From CAZAYP01 sp964489425 [NCBI: uncultured Verrucomicrobiota bacterium] (GTDB lineage: Bacteria; Verrucomicrobiota; Kiritimatiellia; RZYC01), in NCBI GenBank assembly GCA_964489425.1, contig CAZAYP010000001.1, forward strand, positions 1 to 64,000: a DNA stretch of 64,000 bases, in the 5' to 3' direction. Below are positions 42,476 to 52,104 of this stretch, piece after piece (positions within the stretch are counted from its first letter, which is position 1; every line of letters starts with the position of its first letter). The translations under genes were made by a program, and so were the position numbers. Below the pieces are notes generated by a model, which saw only the letters and a list, made by a program, of their open reading frames with translations, made no database searches and was not told the DNA's origin.

Positions 42476-44068
42476 ATGAAACGAGAACGGATCCTGGTAC
42501 TGCTGGCGCTTATCGCGGTCATCCCGGCGGCGAGACTTCAATCCGGCACATCTGGAGGGCCGTCACTGCGGGTCGGGGTTGATGCCAACTATTCGCTGGA
42601 CATGGAGAAAGGGGGCGCGGAATGGAAGTGGGACCACCAGCCCTGCGATGTGTTCGCCGGCATGGCCCGGCAGGGTGTCCGTGAGTTCCGGGTCCGCCTG
42701 TGGACGAAAGACGGTGGCCCACATGGCAAGGCCTATGCCACGGAAGTTGTGAAACGGGCCCTCCGTGCCGGGCTGAATCCGTACCTGGTTCTGTTCCTGA
42801 GCGACGATTGGTCAGACATGATGAAACAGCCGGTGCCGGCCGCGTGGCAGGCGTTGCGATTCGAAGAGCGCGCCGCCGCGATCCGGGTCTACTCGCGGGA
42901 CATCGTCACCCATTTCCGCCGGGAAGGCTTGCGCAACCACCTGTACGAGATCGGGAACGAGATCGACTACGGGATCTGTGGCGAGTACCCCGGCAAAAGC
43001 GCCAGGAAAAATCCCGCCACGTTGAGTCGCCGCCTCTGGCCGCGCGCGGCGCAACTGATCCTGGCCAGCCAGGCCGGCGTCAAGGAAGCCGATCCCGAGG
43101 CCACGTTCATGCTCCATATCGCCCACGGGTGGGATGCGGATTTCTGCACGGCGTTTTTCCGGTTCATGCTCGACCGCGGGGTGCAGATTGATTATGCCGG
43201 GCTCTCCTATTTCCCCTCCGCCAATATTGGCGGCGCCTTGGAAATGGCCGAGTTCGGCGTCACGGTGTCACGGCTGGCCGCGGCCATTCATCGGCCGGTG
43301 ATCGTGCCGGAAACCGCCTATCCCAGCACGCGGGATTTCAAGGGCCAGTTCGCGCGCTGGAAGTACGAGACGCCCGGCTACCCGCTGTCCCCCGACGGCC
43401 AACGCCGCTGGATTGCGGATTTCCTGGCTTTCTGCAACCGCCATCCCGATATCCACGCCGTGTATTACTGGAGCCCCGAATGGTATGGCGAGGGCATGTG
43501 GAAAGGTTTCGCGCTTTTCGATCCGCATGGGGAGGCCAAGCCAGCCTGGACTTCGTTCGCCCCAACGGCGTGGGAGCACCGGGAACTCAAGGAACCGGTC
43601 TGCGTCGAGGTGGCGTCCAACCAGCTGTTCGTCGTGCCTGTCGGGGAGGCCAAAGAGAAGCTGGGGTCCCTCATCGCGCGGCTGCGGAAACAAACCGGCG
43701 GCGTCACGGTCGAGCACATCGCGCGGCTGACCAATACCGTATTGAACGTCGGGGCGTACCGGGTTGATCTCAAGGCATCGCTCCAACAGAACCTTGCCAT
43801 GCACCGCAACGCGGGAACCCGGGGCCAGCCGCTGGCGGGAGAAACAGCCGCCAACACTATCAGCAACCTGGCGGCACTTGCCGCGGGGATCGACCCGACG
43901 AAACAGAAACTGATCCTGTTTTTAAGGGGGGACAGGACTCCCGAAGTTGACCAGGCCATCGTGTTCTTTGAGCGCCACGGCCTGCAGGTTGATGTGCATC
44001 CGCTGCCGGAAGGAGCGCGGCTGAAATTCGGGATGAGCTGGGCCTTCGACGGTTCCACGGCGGAGTAG
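42476..44068 (+). CDS. GH53-like endo-galactanase, secreted
   Basis: A 530-residue exported protein (signal MKRERILVLLALIAVIPAA). The first about 380 residues fit GH53 endo-beta-1,4-galactanases: LRVGVDANYSLDMEK, EFRVRLWT, LYEIGNEIDYGI (acid/base Glu about 162), IVPETAYPS (nucleophile Glu about 279) and YYWSPEW. The C-terminal about 150 residues are an additional domain I do not recognise (RLTNTVLNVGAYRVDLKASL). Family knowledge says it cleaves beta-1,4-galactan side chains of plant pectins. With the nearby GH13 it implies polysaccharide use. TTAGG lies close to the ATG. A MITE-like element is immediately upstream. Confidence 0.85.
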   Translation: MKRERILVLLALIAVIPAARLQSGTSGGPSLRVGVDANYSLDMEKGGAEWKWDHQPCDVFAGMARQGVREFRVRLWTKDGGPHGKAYATEVVKRALRAGLNPYLVLFLSDDWSDMMKQPVPAAWQALRFEERAAAIRVYSRDIVTHFRREGLRNHLYEIGNEIDYGICGEYPGKSARKNPATLSRRLWPRAAQLILASQAGVKEADPEATFMLHIAHGWDADFCTAFFRFMLDRGVQIDYAGLSYFPSANIGGALEMAEFGVTVSRLAAAIHRPVIVPETAYPSTRDFKGQFARWKYETPGYPLSPDGQRRWIADFLAFCNRHPDIHAVYYWSPEWYGEGMWKGFALFDPHGEAKPAWTSFAPTAWEHRELKEPVCVEVASNQLFVVPVGEAKEKLGSLIARLRKQTGGVTVEHIARLTNTVLNVGAYRVDLKASLQQNLAMHRNAGTRGQPLAGETAANTISNLAALAAGIDPTKQKLILFLRGDRTPEVDQAIVFFERHGLQVDVHPLPEGARLKFGMSWAFDGSTAE

Positions 44069-44122
44069 TCCGGGCATCGGAACTTCGTGGCCCTGGCGCA
44101 GGCGCGGTGATAGTATTCAGGC

Positions 44123-45571
44123 ATGCGATTAGCGGCCATGATCGCCTGGAACCCAGCAACCCGGGCTGACCCGGAGATCCCGGGTCCGGCGGACCACGAT
44201 CGCCGCCTGGTGTTGTGCCTGGCGCTGACGGCGTTCGTGTTCCAGTTTGAGGCGTTCCAGGTGATTGTCGCCGTGCCGGCCATGGCGGCCGATTTCCACC
44301 TGACCACCTCCGCGAGCGCCCTGATCGTCACCCTGTACCTGCTGGCGGCGACGCTGGTGTTCATCCCGGCCGGCAAGCTGGCCGATGCCTGCGGCCACAA
44401 GCGCACGTTCCTGGCCGCCGCGGGCCTGCTGGCGGCCGGGTGCCTGGCATGCGCGCTGGCGGCGCATGCGCGCGGGCTCTGGGTCGGCCGCGTCCTGCAA
44501 GGCGCGGGCGGCGGCGCGCTGGCCGCGTTGGCCTACGCGCTGGTTCCACTCCGCGTGCCGCGCGACCGGATGGGCGCCGCGTTCGGGGCCATCAGTTTTG
44601 CCGCCGCGCTGGGCACCATGGCGGGCGCGCCGGTTGGCGGGTGGCTGGCCACGGCCCTGTCGTGGCGCTGGGTCTTTTGGGCCAACCTGCCGCTGGTGGG
44701 CGGGCTGCTGCTCATGGCCTGGCGCTGGCTGCCTGGAGACGCGCCGGCCGCAACCCGGAGCCCGCTGCGCCTCAATGCGCTGGGCGCGCTGCTCCTGGGC
44801 GGCGCGCTGGGGACCGCGCTGCTGGGCCTGAACGGCGACCTGTTCCATGGCCAGCGGCCCTTCCGGGCCGGGGACGCAGCGCTGCTGTTCGTGGCGTGCC
44901 TCGGCTTGCTGGTCCTGCACGAACGGCGCAGCGCCACGCCCCTGGTCAGCCGCGACTGCTGGCGGGACGGGCACGTGTCCGCCTCCCTCGTCATCCTGTT
45001 CCTGGTCAAGATGACGCTCGGCGGCATCACCTTCCTCCTGCCCTTCTACCTTGAGCTGCTGTGCGGACTGTCGCCGTTCCAATCCGGCCTGGTGCTCACG
45101 GGCTACACGCTGCTGTATGCCGTGCTGGCCCTGGGCGCCGGCCGGGTGGCTGACCAATGGGGTTCACGCGCACCCATTGTCACGGCCCTGGCCTTGGGCC
45201 TGGCCGCGTGCCTCGGCCTGGCCGGACTGGCGGGCGCCGCGCGCTGGGCGCTGGCCATGCTGGCGCTGGCGGCCCTCGGCATGAGCGCCGGCCTGTTCTA
45301 TTCGCCGAACCACCGCCACATCATGGCCGGGGCGCCGGCCGGCCACACGGGCGAAATGGCCGCGGTGCTGGCCCTGGCGGCCAATACCGGCACGGCGGTC
45401 GGCGTGGCCTTGTTCGAGACCGTCGGCGCCATGGGCGCTCCCGCCCCGGGGGCGGCGCTGCACCTGCGCGGTTTCGAGTATGCGTTCGGCCTGGCCGCTG
45501 CCCTGTTCGCCACCATGCTGGCGGCCAGCCTGAAGATTTATCCCCCGCGAACCCGGCAGCTGTCCGCATGA
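44123..45571 (+). CDS. MFS transporter (DHA2-like drug/proton family)
   Basis: A 482-residue membrane protein with about 14 hydrophobic segments. FEAFQVIVAVPAMAADF is the TM1 region, GKLADACGHKRTFL the loop 2-3 motif A, GRVLQGAGGGALAALAYALV motif B and GTMAGAPVGGWLATALSWRW motif C, which marks drug/proton antiporters. It is coupled to the next gene by an ATGA overlap, so the partner may assist or use the transported compound. The substrate is unknown. Confidence 0.9.
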   Translation: MRLAAMIAWNPATRADPEIPGPADHDRRLVLCLALTAFVFQFEAFQVIVAVPAMAADFHLTTSASALIVTLYLLAATLVFIPAGKLADACGHKRTFLAAAGLLAAGCLACALAAHARGLWVGRVLQGAGGGALAALAYALVPLRVPRDRMGAAFGAISFAAALGTMAGAPVGGWLATALSWRWVFWANLPLVGGLLLMAWRWLPGDAPAATRSPLRLNALGALLLGGALGTALLGLNGDLFHGQRPFRAGDAALLFVACLGLLVLHERRSATPLVSRDCWRDGHVSASLVILFLVKMTLGGITFLLPFYLELLCGLSPFQSGLVLTGYTLLYAVLALGAGRVADQWGSRAPIVTALALGLAACLGLAGLAGAARWALAMLALAALGMSAGLFYSPNHRHIMAGAPAGHTGEMAAVLALAANTGTAVGVALFETVGAMGAPAPGAALHLRGFEYAFGLAAALFATMLAASLKIYPPRTRQLSA

Positions 45572-46992
45572 CCGCGCCGGGTCCATCCGCGTGCGACTGG
45601 GCCGGCCTGGCGGACGAGCAACGGACATGGCTGACGCAGGCGGCGCGCCCCACGCTGTTCAGCGCCACGGGCCGGCCGGACCTGATCATGGCATTGCTGC
45701 TCGCGCACCTGATGTCGCCCCGGCTCTGGGACCTGGCCGCGCGGGCCACCCACGCCGCCACCCTGCGCGCCGGCGGCGCGGCCGCGGACCCGGACGCCGC
45801 CATGGCGGCCCTGGCCCATTTCGTGAACCAGCGCTTCTACCACGCCCGGAAACAAGACTTCGGCCGCATCTGGGGCCTGCAGGAACGCGCGCTGATCACC
45901 GACCCCGCGGAACGGGCCACCAGCGACTACGCCATGTCCGTGCTGGCGCTGAGTCTCATCCGGCGCTACCTGGACACGCCCACCGTGGACAGCCTGTTCC
46001 CGCTGCTCAAGGAGGGTGTGTTCCCCTTGTACGTGTACCCCACCGTGGAAGTCATCGGCGCGCTGGGCCACCGGCTGCAAGGTGCGCCGGCCAAGGCCCT
46101 GGGCGTGACCTCGTGCCTGGACGAGTGCGTCCTGATCGCGGCGCTGGTCGTGGCGGCCGGTATTGCCCGGCTCGACGACCTGATCCTGTTCGGCTCGCCG
46201 TTCCACTATTCCCTGTTCGTGTTCCCCGGCGACCGCGGGTTCTGGGTCAATGCCAAGCGGGAAATGTTCACCGCCGCCACCTGGCACGCGGAGTACGGCC
46301 ACCTGACGCCCGCGGAGCGGGAATCCGTGTTTGACCAGAAGATGGTCATGTGCGACCGCGTAATCACCGCGCGCGGCTACTGCCTGCTTCCGAATGGGCC
46401 GGCCACGCTCACGCGCGATCGGTTGTCGACCTTTGACGAGCACCTGCGCCGCTTTATGGGCGCGCCGCCGGGCCCGTTCCAAGTGGCGCTGGCAGCGACC
46501 CGGGCCGCGGCCGTCAACCGGGACGCCTGCCCCTGGCTGGAAGCATTGGCATCTGCGCATGGGGCCGGGGAGTTCGAGCAGCGGGTCCTGGACCTGGCCG
46601 CCGCCACCGGCGACCCGCTGCTGGCCGCCGCGCTCTATACCCACCGCCATCCGTGCGTGCGCCATCCCGCCGCCTACTGCGCGGCCGCGCTCAAGGGGTA
46701 CCGCGTGTTGCTGCGCTCCGCCGAGGTGGCGGCCGTGGACGATGCGCTGGCCATCGCCGCCGGCATCACCGGCCGCGACTCCGTGTTCGGGCCTTCCGGC
46801 CGCCTGGCCCTGCCGGACGAGGCACTCTACCTGGACACCGCCAGCCCGGCCGAACGCGCGCTGCTGGTGTACGCGCTGCTGGCCCTCTCGCCGGCCTTTT
46901 CCGCGGCCGACAAGGCCACGCTTGACCTGGCCGGGACCCCCCGCGACTGGCAGGTGCGTTTCCGCGGCGCGACCGTGCCGCCGCCCGCTTGA
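45568..46992 (+). CDS. hypothetical protein coupled to an MFS transporter
   Basis: A 474-residue protein without signal or strong membrane segments, rich in Ala/Leu helices. Recognisable blocks are FVNQRFYHARKQDFGRIWG, YVYPTVEVIGALGHRLQG, SCLDECVLIAALVVA, FWVNAKREMF and LASAHGAGEFEQRVLDLA. The Cys-Leu-Asp-Glu-Cys-Val segment next to an ALVVAAGI helix is slightly reminiscent of transglutaminase-like or helical enzyme cores, but I do not recognise a family. Its ATG overlaps the transporter stop, a strong sign of co-function. Confidence 0.65.
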   Translation: MTAPGPSACDWAGLADEQRTWLTQAARPTLFSATGRPDLIMALLLAHLMSPRLWDLAARATHAATLRAGGAAADPDAAMAALAHFVNQRFYHARKQDFGRIWGLQERALITDPAERATSDYAMSVLALSLIRRYLDTPTVDSLFPLLKEGVFPLYVYPTVEVIGALGHRLQGAPAKALGVTSCLDECVLIAALVVAAGIARLDDLILFGSPFHYSLFVFPGDRGFWVNAKREMFTAATWHAEYGHLTPAERESVFDQKMVMCDRVITARGYCLLPNGPATLTRDRLSTFDEHLRRFMGAPPGPFQVALAATRAAAVNRDACPWLEALASAHGAGEFEQRVLDLAAATGDPLLAAALYTHRHPCVRHPAAYCAAALKGYRVLLRSAEVAAVDDALAIAAGITGRDSVFGPSGRLALPDEALYLDTASPAERALLVYALLALSPAFSAADKATLDLAGTPRDWQVRFRGATVPPPA

Positions 46993-47119
46993 TGCTGGAC
47001 AAAGCCGCAGCGCCCTGCCAAACATAAGCGTGAATTCATCATGCAACTGGAAATGAAGGTCCATACGACGGCCAGGCAGACCATCAACCCGCAGCTTGGG
47101 CTGTGACGGCCGCCGCACC

Positions 47120-49571
47120 ATGACCCCGCCTTCGCCGTCCCAGAAACCCACGCCGCTGTCCATCGAGGAACAGCTGCGCATCTCCGAGGCGCGCTACAAG
47201 AGCATTGCCGACCTGGCGCCGGTGGTGATCTACGAGTTGGACACCAGCGCCCGCGTGATCTACATCAACCAGTACGGCATGCAGGTGACCGGGTGGACCG
47301 CGGCCGACATCCAGCGCGGTACGAGCGCCTTTGATTTTATCCACCCCGACGATCACGCCACCGTGCGGCAGAACCTGGCCCGCCTGGCCCGGAATACAGA
47401 TTTGGGCCCGCAGGAATACCGGGCCCGCCGCAAGGGCGGCACGCTGTGCTGGGTCCTGGCTCATTCCGTGCCGATCGTCGAGCATGGCGTGACCCTCGGC
47501 ATCCGCGGAGTGCTGCTGGATATCACCGCGCGCAAGCAGGCGGAAACCATGGCGGCCGAGCAGCAACGGCTCCTTGAGACCATTATCAACGCGCTGACCA
47601 CCCCCATTTTCTACAAGGACCTTCACGGCGTGTACCTGGGCTGCAACACCGCGTTCGCGGAGTTCCTGGGCCGCGCGCCGGAAGACATCATCGGCCGGTC
47701 CACGCGCGATCTCGCGCCGCCGGACCTGGCCCGGCTGTACGAAGAGCAGGACCAGCGCCTGTACGCCGCGCCCACCGGCCGCCAGGTCTATGAAGCCTCG
47801 GTGCAGTATGCCACCGGGCAACGGCACCAGGTCATTTTCAACAAGGCCGTGTTCCATCATGCCGACGGATCCGTGGGGGGGGCTGGTGGGTGCGATCCTC
47901 GACATCACCGCGCGCAAGCAGGCCGAGGACGCCCTGCTGCAAGCCAAGCGGGACCTGGAGGCCTCGAACCGGGACCTGGAGCAGGCCACGGAACGCGCCC
48001 ACCAACTCGCCACCGAGGCGGCCCTGGCCAATGCCGCCAAAAGCCAGTTCCTGGTCAACATGAGCCACGAAATCCGCACGCCCATGAACGGCGTGATCGG
48101 GTTCACCGGCCTGCTGATGGAGACCGCGCTCGCGCCGCTGCAACGCCAGTACGCCGAGATTATCCGCGGCAGCGGCAACATGCTGCTGGAAGTCATCAAC
48201 GACATCCTCGACTTCTCCAAGATCGAGGCCGGCAAGCTCGACCTCGAGCGCCGCGAGTTCGATCTGCACAAGCTGATCGACGAAATTTCCGACATGCTCG
48301 CAATCCGCGCCCAGGCCAAGCAGGTCGAACTCGTCAGCATCATCGATCCGGCCCTTCCCGCGCAGTTGCGCGGCGACGCCAACCGGCTGCGGCAAATCAT
48401 CGTCAACCTGGCCGGCAACGCGGTCAAGTTCACCTCCGCGGGCGAGGTGGTCATCCGGCTCCGGCTGGCCGCCGCGACCGGGGCCCGGATGACGCTGCGG
48501 GGCGAGGTGACCGACACCGGGATCGGCATGGCCGCGGAAAAGATCCCGCTGTTGTTCGCGCCGTTCTTCCAGCTCGACAACACCGAGACGCGCTCGTATG
48601 GCGGCACGGGACTGGGCCTGGTGATTGCCCGCCAACTGTGCCACATGATGAACGGGGAAATCGGCGTGGACAGCCGCCTGGGCCAGGGGTCCACCTTCTG
48701 GTTCACGGTCGAGGTGGAGCAAGCCGCCCGCCCGGCGCCCGGCGCGTCCGCGACCGCGACCTTTCTGGCCGGGCGGGCCATCCTGCTGGTGGAAACCAAC
48801 ACCACCTGCCGCGAGCATCTCGCGGCCATGCTCCGCGCCTGGGGCGCCACGGTCACGGCGGTGCCCACGGCCGCGGCGGCCCGCGCGGCCCTGGCCGGCG
48901 CGGCCTGCCAGCTGGCCCTGATCGCCTCCGTCTTGCCCGACGGCGACGGGCCAAGGTTGGCCGCTGACCTGCGCAGCCAGGCGCCCGGCCTGTCCATCGC
49001 GCTGCTCGTGCCCTTGGCCCAGCCGGTGCCCGCGGAAGCTTGTGCGGAACAGGGCATCGCGGCCCAGATCACCAAACCGGTCAGGCAGCGCCTTTTGCAG
49101 GCAACCCTGGCCGGGATCCTCGGGCCGGCGGAACACGCGGCCCTGGAAAAAGCCGCCGGCGCCGCGGAGGCCCTGCCAGACTGGACCGGGCGGCGGGTGT
49201 TGCTGGTGGAAGACAACGAAACCAGCCAACTGCTTTGCCGGCACCTGCTGCGCAAATGGAAGCTGGAAGTGCAGGTGGCCGACAACGGCCGGCGCGCGCT
49301 CACCGCCCTGCAGCAGGGGCGATTTGACGTGGTGCTCATGGATTGCCAGATGCCGGAAATGGACGGCTTTACGGCCACGGCCGCCATCCGCGCCGGGCAG
49401 GCGGGCGCGGCGGCCCGCGCGGTGCCCATCATTGCCCTGACCGCCAACGCCATGACTGGAGACAGCGAACGCTGCCTGGACTGCGGCATGAGCGATTACC
49501 TGCCCAAGCCTCTGGAAAAAGCCGCGCTGCTGGAACGTCTGCGCAAGTGGATGCCGGCAGTCAAAGCATGA
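47120..49571 (+). pseudogene. hybrid sensor histidine kinase (PAS-PAS-HisKA-HATPase-REC-REC), frameshifted at G8
   Basis: From ATG 47120 the first frame encodes two PAS domains ([36 protein letters not shown]). At the G8 run 47875-47882 the frame shifts; with seven G residues it would continue [18 protein letters not shown]. The other frame then has a coiled segment, H-box [13 protein letters not shown]-box [16 protein letters not shown] boxes DTGIGM and YGGTGLGL, a degenerate receiver (LLVETNTTC, no phospho-Asp in [12 protein letters not shown]) and an intact receiver ([29 protein letters not shown]). It could be a broken gene, a sequencing indel or a phase-variable kinase. Its 3' end overlaps the convergent tcdA by 11 bases. 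Confidence 0.85.
47875..47882 (+). other. G8 homopolymer at the frameshift
   Basis: Eight consecutive G residues inside the second PAS domain. Seven (or four, or ten) would keep the kinase in one frame. Slippage-prone tracts like this switch genes on and off in other bacteria, but they are also common sequencing-error sites. Confidence 0.8.
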
Positions 49572-50331
49572 TGATCCGCAGCGCCTCGCGCGCGGCCACC
49601 AGCCCGAACACCCCCGGCAGCACGCACAAGCTGCCCAGCGGCCGCCGCGGCCGGCCCCGGCCGCGCGCCAACTCGGGGGGTTCCGGCGCGGCCAACGCCG
49701 CGCGGTTGGCCGGTTCCACCGAGTAGACACAACGCACGCCGGACGTCACCCCGCGTTTTTTGAGCCGCTTGCGGATCATGCGCGCCAGGGGGCAGCCCGC
49801 GGTTTCCGCCAGATCGCCAACGCGCACGGCCAGCGGGTCCTGGCGCGTGGCGGAGCCCATGCAGGAAACGATCGGTATCCCGCGCGCCACGGCGGCATGG
49901 ATCAGGGTCGCCTTGGGGTTGACGCTGTCAATGGCGTCAATGACCACGTCGGGCGCCGGGTCCATGCAGGCCGCCACGGTTTCCTCGTCGATGAACACGT
50001 TGCGGGCGTCCACCCGGCAGGCGGGGTTGATGTCCAGCGCCCGCGCGCGGGCCACGTCCACCTTGAGCTGGCCCAGGGTGGAGTGCAGCGCCAGGATCTG
50101 GCGGTTGATGTTGCTGGGGTTGAGCTTGTCGAAGTCAATCAGGACCAGCGTGCCGACCGCGGATCGCGCCAGGCATTCCACGCAAAACGAGCCCACGCCG
50201 CCCAGCCCGGCCACCACCACGCGGGCCGCGCGCCAGCGGTCGAGCGCGGCCGCGCCCACCAGCAGCTCCGTGCGCGCGAAGCAATCGGCATGGGCTGGCC
50301 GGTGTTCTGTTTCCCGCAGTTCCTTTTCCAT
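49561..50331 (-). CDS. tcdA: tRNA threonylcarbamoyladenosine dehydratase (TcdA/CsdL)
   Basis: A 256-residue E1-like enzyme that uses ATP to convert t6A37 of tRNA to cyclic ct6[21 protein letters not shown] is the nucleotide-binding Rossmann loop, [16 protein letters not shown] has the conserved Asp/Asn/Arg, and [16 protein letters not shown] and [14 protein letters not shown] complete the ThiF family pattern; KRLKKRGV is typical of TcdA. ATG at 50331 ([11 protein letters not shown]) gives near the usual length. It is divergent from trmFO, 45 bases away, which groups two tRNA-modification genes around one promoter region. Confidence 0.9.
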   Translation of the reverse strand: MEKELRETEHRPAHADCFARTELLVGAAALDRWRAARVVVAGLGGVGSFCVECLARSAVGTLVLIDFDKLNPSNINRQILALHSTLGQLKVDVARARALDINPACRVDARNVFIDEETVAACMDPAPDVVIDAIDSVNPKATLIHAAVARGIPIVSCMGSATRQDPLAVRVGDLAETAGCPLARMIRKRLKKRGVTSGVRCVYSVEPANRAALAAPEPPELARGRGRPRRPLGSLCVLPGVFGLVAAREALRIIML

Positions 50332-50376
50332 GGGTGGCTGGTATAGTAAGCCCTGGATGAAAGACTGCAACAGATT

Positions 50377-51711
50377 ATGAGCGCGGTCGTCACGGTGATC
50401 GGCGGCGGCCTGGCCGGCTGCGAGGCTGCATGGCAGGCGGCGCAGCGCGGCCAGGACGTGCTCCTGTACGAGATGCGGCCCGCGCGCGCCACCGGCGCGC
50501 ACCAGTCCGGCTGGCTGGCGGAACTGGTCTGCTCCAACTCGCTCGGCTCGGCCCTGCCGGACCGCGCCACGGGCCTGCTGCAGGCCGAGCTGGCGCAAGG
50601 CGGGTCGCTGCTCATGGCGAGCGCGCTGGCCGCGCGCGTGCCCGCCGGCGGCGCACTGGCCGTGGACCGCGAGGCGTTTGCCCGCCGGGTCTCGGAAGCG
50701 ATCGCCGGCCAGCCGCGCATCCGCGTGGTGCGGGAGGAAGTGGCGACCCTGCCGGACCCGCCAACGGTGATTGCCACCGGGCCGCTGACCGCACCCGGCC
50801 TGGCCGCAGCGCTGGCCGCGCTGACGGGCCGCGAGCACCTCTTTTTTTACGACGCGATCGCGCCCATTGTAGCCCTCGAGTCCGTGAACCTGGCCGTGGC
50901 GTTCCGCTCTTCGCGTTACGGCCGCGGCGGCCAGGACGAGGGCGATTATCTCAACTGCCCGTTCACCCGCGAGGAGTACGAGCGGTTCGTGGCCGCGTTG
51001 GTGGCCGCCGAACGCATCCCGCTCAGCCCGCTGGATCAACCGGCGGCCGGCGAACGATTTTTCGAGGGGTGCCTGCCCGTGGAAGTGCTGGCCAGCCGCG
51101 GCCGGGACACGCTGGCCTTCGGCCCCATGCGGCCCGTGGGGCTCGTGGACCCCAGGACCGGCCGGCGCCCCTGGGCCGTGGTCCAGCTGCGCCAGGACAA
51201 CCTGGCCGGCACGCTCTACAACCTGGTGGGGTTCCAGACCAATCTCCGGTACCCGGAGCAGGACCGCGTGTTCCGGATGATCCCGGGCCTGGAACAGGCG
51301 GAGTTCGTGCGCCACGGCCAGATGCACCGCAACACCTTCCTGGCCGCGCCTGCCCTGCTCGATCCCACGCTCGAGCTGCGGGGCCGGCCCGGCCTGTTCG
51401 TGGCCGGGCAACTGGCCGGCGTGGAAGGCTACTGCGGCAGCATGGCCGCCGGCTGGCTGGCCGGGGTGAACGCCGCGCGCCGGGCCGCCGGGCGGGACCC
51501 GCTCACCGCGCCGCCGACCCTGATGATGGGCGCCCTGTTCCATTACCTGGCGCATGCGGATATTGCGCATTTCCAGCCCATGAAAGCCAACCTGGGCCTG
51601 CTGCCGCCGCTGCCGGCAGCGATCCGCGACAAGCGGGCCCGCGCCGCGGCGCTGGTGGCCCGGGCCAAGGCGGACAGCGACGGTTTCTTCCAGGCCGCCC
51701 GCGGCGGCTAG
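50377..51711 (+). CDS. trmFO: methylenetetrahydrofolate-tRNA-(uracil-54-C5)-methyltransferase TrmFO
   Basis: A 444-residue FAD enzyme that forms ribothymidine at U54 of tRNA using methylene-THF; TrmFO is about 435-450 residues. VTVIGGGLAGCEAAWQAAQR is the FAD-binding motif. LYEMRP, ELVCSNSLGSALPDRATGLL, AIAPIVALESVN, YLNCPFTREEY, FEGCLPVEVLA, FGPMRPVGL, VVQLRQDNLAGTLYNLVGFQ and FVAGQLAGVEGYCGSMAAG follow in the expected order. The Cys of FEGCLPVE corresponds to a conserved catalytic-region Cys. ATG at 50377. Confidence 0.97.
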   Translation: MSAVVTVIGGGLAGCEAAWQAAQRGQDVLLYEMRPARATGAHQSGWLAELVCSNSLGSALPDRATGLLQAELAQGGSLLMASALAARVPAGGALAVDREAFARRVSEAIAGQPRIRVVREEVATLPDPPTVIATGPLTAPGLAAALAALTGREHLFFYDAIAPIVALESVNLAVAFRSSRYGRGGQDEGDYLNCPFTREEYERFVAALVAAERIPLSPLDQPAAGERFFEGCLPVEVLASRGRDTLAFGPMRPVGLVDPRTGRRPWAVVQLRQDNLAGTLYNLVGFQTNLRYPEQDRVFRMIPGLEQAEFVRHGQMHRNTFLAAPALLDPTLELRGRPGLFVAGQLAGVEGYCGSMAAGWLAGVNAARRAAGRDPLTAPPTLMMGALFHYLAHADIAHFQPMKANLGLLPPLPAAIRDKRARAAALVARAKADSDGFFQAARGG

Positions 51712-51714
51712 GAT

Positions 51715-52104
51715 TCACCCCGGCCCGGTGTTTTCCGGCGGCGGGATCAAGGCGTCCAGGTTGGCGAACGGATTGAACGTGGCCGGGGCGAGCTTCTCGA
51801 CGCCGGAGCCGCCGTGGCCGGCCATCAGGTATTTCTCGTGCTCGTGGTCGTGGCAGTACACGCACAGCAGCTCCCAGTTGCTGCCGTCGGGCGGGTTGTT
51901 GGTGTGGTCGTGATCCTTGTGGTGCACGGTCAGCTCGCGGATGCGTTTGCCGGAGAGCTCGCGGCCGCAGCGGGCGCACAAGTGCGGAAACAGGGCCATG
52001 GCCCGGCTGCGGTAGCCCTGGCGGGTTTCCGCGGTCTCGCGGTGCAGGTCGGCCAGGCGCTGCTGGCGCTGGGCGTCGGTCAGCTTGCGGGGATGGGGGT
52101 TCAT
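51715..52104 (-). CDS. HNH-domain protein (YajD-like)
   Basis: A 129-residue protein: helical basic N-terminus (LTDAQRQQRLADLHRETAET), then HLCARCGREL, ELTVHHKDHDHTNNPPDGSN and ELLCVYCHDHEHEKY, the Cys-supported HNH fold as in E. coli YajD. The Cys pairs bind structural zinc and the HH/N/H residues would form the nuclease site. It is the second gene after the DinG helicase: the ATG overlaps the helicase stop (ATGA) and GGAGGA precedes it. A role in DNA repair alongside DinG is an inference. Confidence 0.88.
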   Translation of the reverse strand: MNPHPRKLTDAQRQQRLADLHRETAETRQGYRSRAMALFPHLCARCGRELSGKRIRELTVHHKDHDHTNNPPDGSNWELLCVYCHDHEHEKYLMAGHGGSGVEKLAPATFNPFANLDALIPPPENTGPG

